This document shows positions 5,059 to 5,670 of a stretch of 5,670 nucleotides of DNA, piece after piece. Position 1 is the stretch's first letter; each line of letters starts with the position of its first letter. The stretch spans positions 1 through 5,670 of the forward strand of contig JACRFF010000254.1 of NCBI GenBank assembly GCA_016218005.1, read 5' to 3'. The notes under the pieces were generated by a model. That model saw nothing but the letters and a program-made list of their open reading frames with translations. It did no database searches and had not been told where the DNA came from. The stretch is from Ignavibacteriales bacterium (GTDB lineage Bacteria > Bacteroidota > Ignavibacteria > UBA10030). The translations under genes were made by a program, and so were the position numbers.

Positions 5059-5064
5059 CCTCCT
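5059..5064 (-). promoter_or_regulatory. Shine-Dalgarno AGGAGG deciding the YbaK-like start
   Basis: Read on the minus strand, AAAAGGAGGAAGCT precedes ATG 5053, with AGGAGG 5 bases upstream. This ideal spacing rules out the longer in-frame start at 5203. The gene thus loads its own ribosomes rather than relying on coupling to the large-subunit gene 98 bases away. Confidence 0.85.
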
Positions 5065-5092
5065 TTTGTTCGTTGTTCTGGAAATTTGTACT

Positions 5093-5126
5093 CGAAATTT
5101 CAAATCTCAAGCACAGTTGAATTTCG
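5093..5126. repeat. AT-rich imperfect inverted repeat in the hydrogenase operon gap
   Basis: CGAAATTTCAA (5093-5103) and TTGAATTTCG (5117-5126) are inverse complements apart from one missing A, around a 13-base loop. GAAATTT also recurs at 5081-5087. The gap is AT-rich in an otherwise GC-richer operon. No T-tract follows in either direction. It could be an mRNA processing or stability element between the two genes, or a dispersed AT-rich spacer repeat. Confidence 0.55.
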
Positions 5127-5151
5127 AAATCAGGAAGAACGGAATTCGGCG

Positions 5152-5670
5152 CTACTCGTGCTCGAAGTTCACTTTCAAAAAGTGCGTGGCGCAGGAAATG
5201 CACGGGTCGTAGTTCCGTACGGCCTGTTCAAGCCGCCGCGTCATCTTCTCTTCCGACACCGCCATCAACCCGGGAACAAGATTGCGCAAATCGTCTTCAA
5301 TCGTTTTTTGATTCTGCGAAGTCGGCGGAACGATCTTCGCATCAAGTATGGTTCCTTTCGCGTCGAGGCGGTAGCGGTGGTACAAAATGCCGCGCGGCGC
5401 TTCGGTGCACGCATAGCCAACGCCGGCTTTGGGCTTCACGTCCACGAACGGCTGTGCGGGTTGTTCATACTGCGCGATGATACGCAATGCCTCTTCGCAC
5501 GCATAGAGAATCTCGACGCTCCGCACGATGATGCTCTTGAACGGATTGCGACAGACGTTGCCGAGGCCGGCTTTTTTCGCCGCTGCTTTTGCGCGCGGTG
5601 AAAGCTTTTCAAAGTTCAGGCTGTAACGCGCGTTCGGCCCAACGGAATATGCGCCTCGATCCTTGAGAGA
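5152..5670 (-). CDS. [NiFe] hydrogenase large (alpha) subunit, group 3 type, C-terminal part
   Basis: The last 172 residues of a large subunit whose start lies beyond the right edge. The large subunit carries the Ni-Fe site that splits or makes H2; in group 3 enzymes this works in the cytoplasm and is coupled to NAD(P) or other soluble carriers. Visible: [18 protein letters not shown] (fragment residues 83-100), the EAPRG signature near the active site; [17 protein letters not shown] (113-129); and the C-terminal L2 motif DPCISCATH (155-163) with Cys157 and Cys160 as metal ligands and His163. Nine residues (FLKVNFEHE) follow His163, the tail removed by the maturation protease encoded two genes downstream. 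The EAPRG/PPTSQN wording points to the bidirectional, sulfhydrogenase-like 3b subgroup, where the alpha gene usually closes a beta-gamma-delta-alpha set; subgroup is an inference. No ATG can be assigned within the window. Confidence 0.93.
   Translation of the reverse strand, partial: SLKDRGAYSVGPNARYSLNFEKLSPRAKAAAKKAGLGNVCRNPFKSIIVRSVEILYACEEALRIIAQYEQPAQPFVDVKPKAGVGYACTEAPRGILYHRYRLDAKGTILDAKIVPPTSQNQKTIEDDLRNLVPGLMAVSEEKMTRRLEQAVRNYDPCISCATHFLKVNFEHE

Noticed and set aside
5054..5203. N-terminal extension of the YbaK-like gene to 5203
   Set aside because: It would overlap the hydrogenase large-subunit end and encode unconserved residues, while ATG 5053 has AGGAGG at ideal spacing.

Overview
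The window holds two gene blocks facing each other, separated by a repeat-rich stretch. GC-rich codon use in most genes, a secreted barrel-like protein whose signal peptide ends in a -FAQ type site, a type II dehydroquinase and a cytoplasmic group 3 type [NiFe] hydrogenase suggest a Gram-negative bacterium. The Bacteroidota/Ignavibacteriota/Chlorobiota side is the likeliest neighbourhood. This placement is an inference from gene style; there is no rRNA or other marker here to settle it.

Left block, + strand (1-2064): the 3' end of a PAP2-type membrane phosphatase, a 93-residue conserved-looking protein of unknown function, type II 3-dehydroquinate dehydratase (aroQ), a HAD-family phosphatase, and holo-ACP synthase (acpS). 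The last three are joined by 4-base stop/start overlaps (GTGA, ATGA) and are almost certainly co-translated. They join chorismate synthesis, an unassigned dephosphorylation and acyl-carrier-protein activation in one housekeeping operon.

Middle (2065-3205): a 344-base gene-free stretch carries three copies of a GC-rich repeat of about 22 bases and a perfect 16-bp-arm palindrome of the dispersed, REP-like kind. Next comes an AT-richer gene for a secreted, probably outer-membrane barrel-like protein. Its signal peptide and its body lie in different frames. The frame change falls exactly on a GGGTTTG heptamer that is in phase for -1 ribosomal slippage, so the locus is either a one-base lesion (or sequencing error) or a candidate programmed frameshift. 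A second, nested palindrome follows, just upstream of a class I SAM-dependent methyltransferase (3206-3946).

Right block, - strand (5670 down to 4013): the 3' end of a group 3 type [NiFe] hydrogenase large subunit with its C-terminal DPCxxCxxH nickel-binding motif and cleavable tail, a YbaK/ProX-type deacylase-like protein, and a HyaD/HybD-type hydrogenase maturation protease. The last two overlap by 8 bases. The protease is the expected processing enzyme for the large subunit; the deacylase-like gene between them is the odd member. Immediately downstream, and partly overlapping the protease end in another frame, is a stretch of about 32 codons that reads like the extreme C-terminus of a Fis-type helix-turn-helix from an NtrC-family regulator, apparently a gene remnant.
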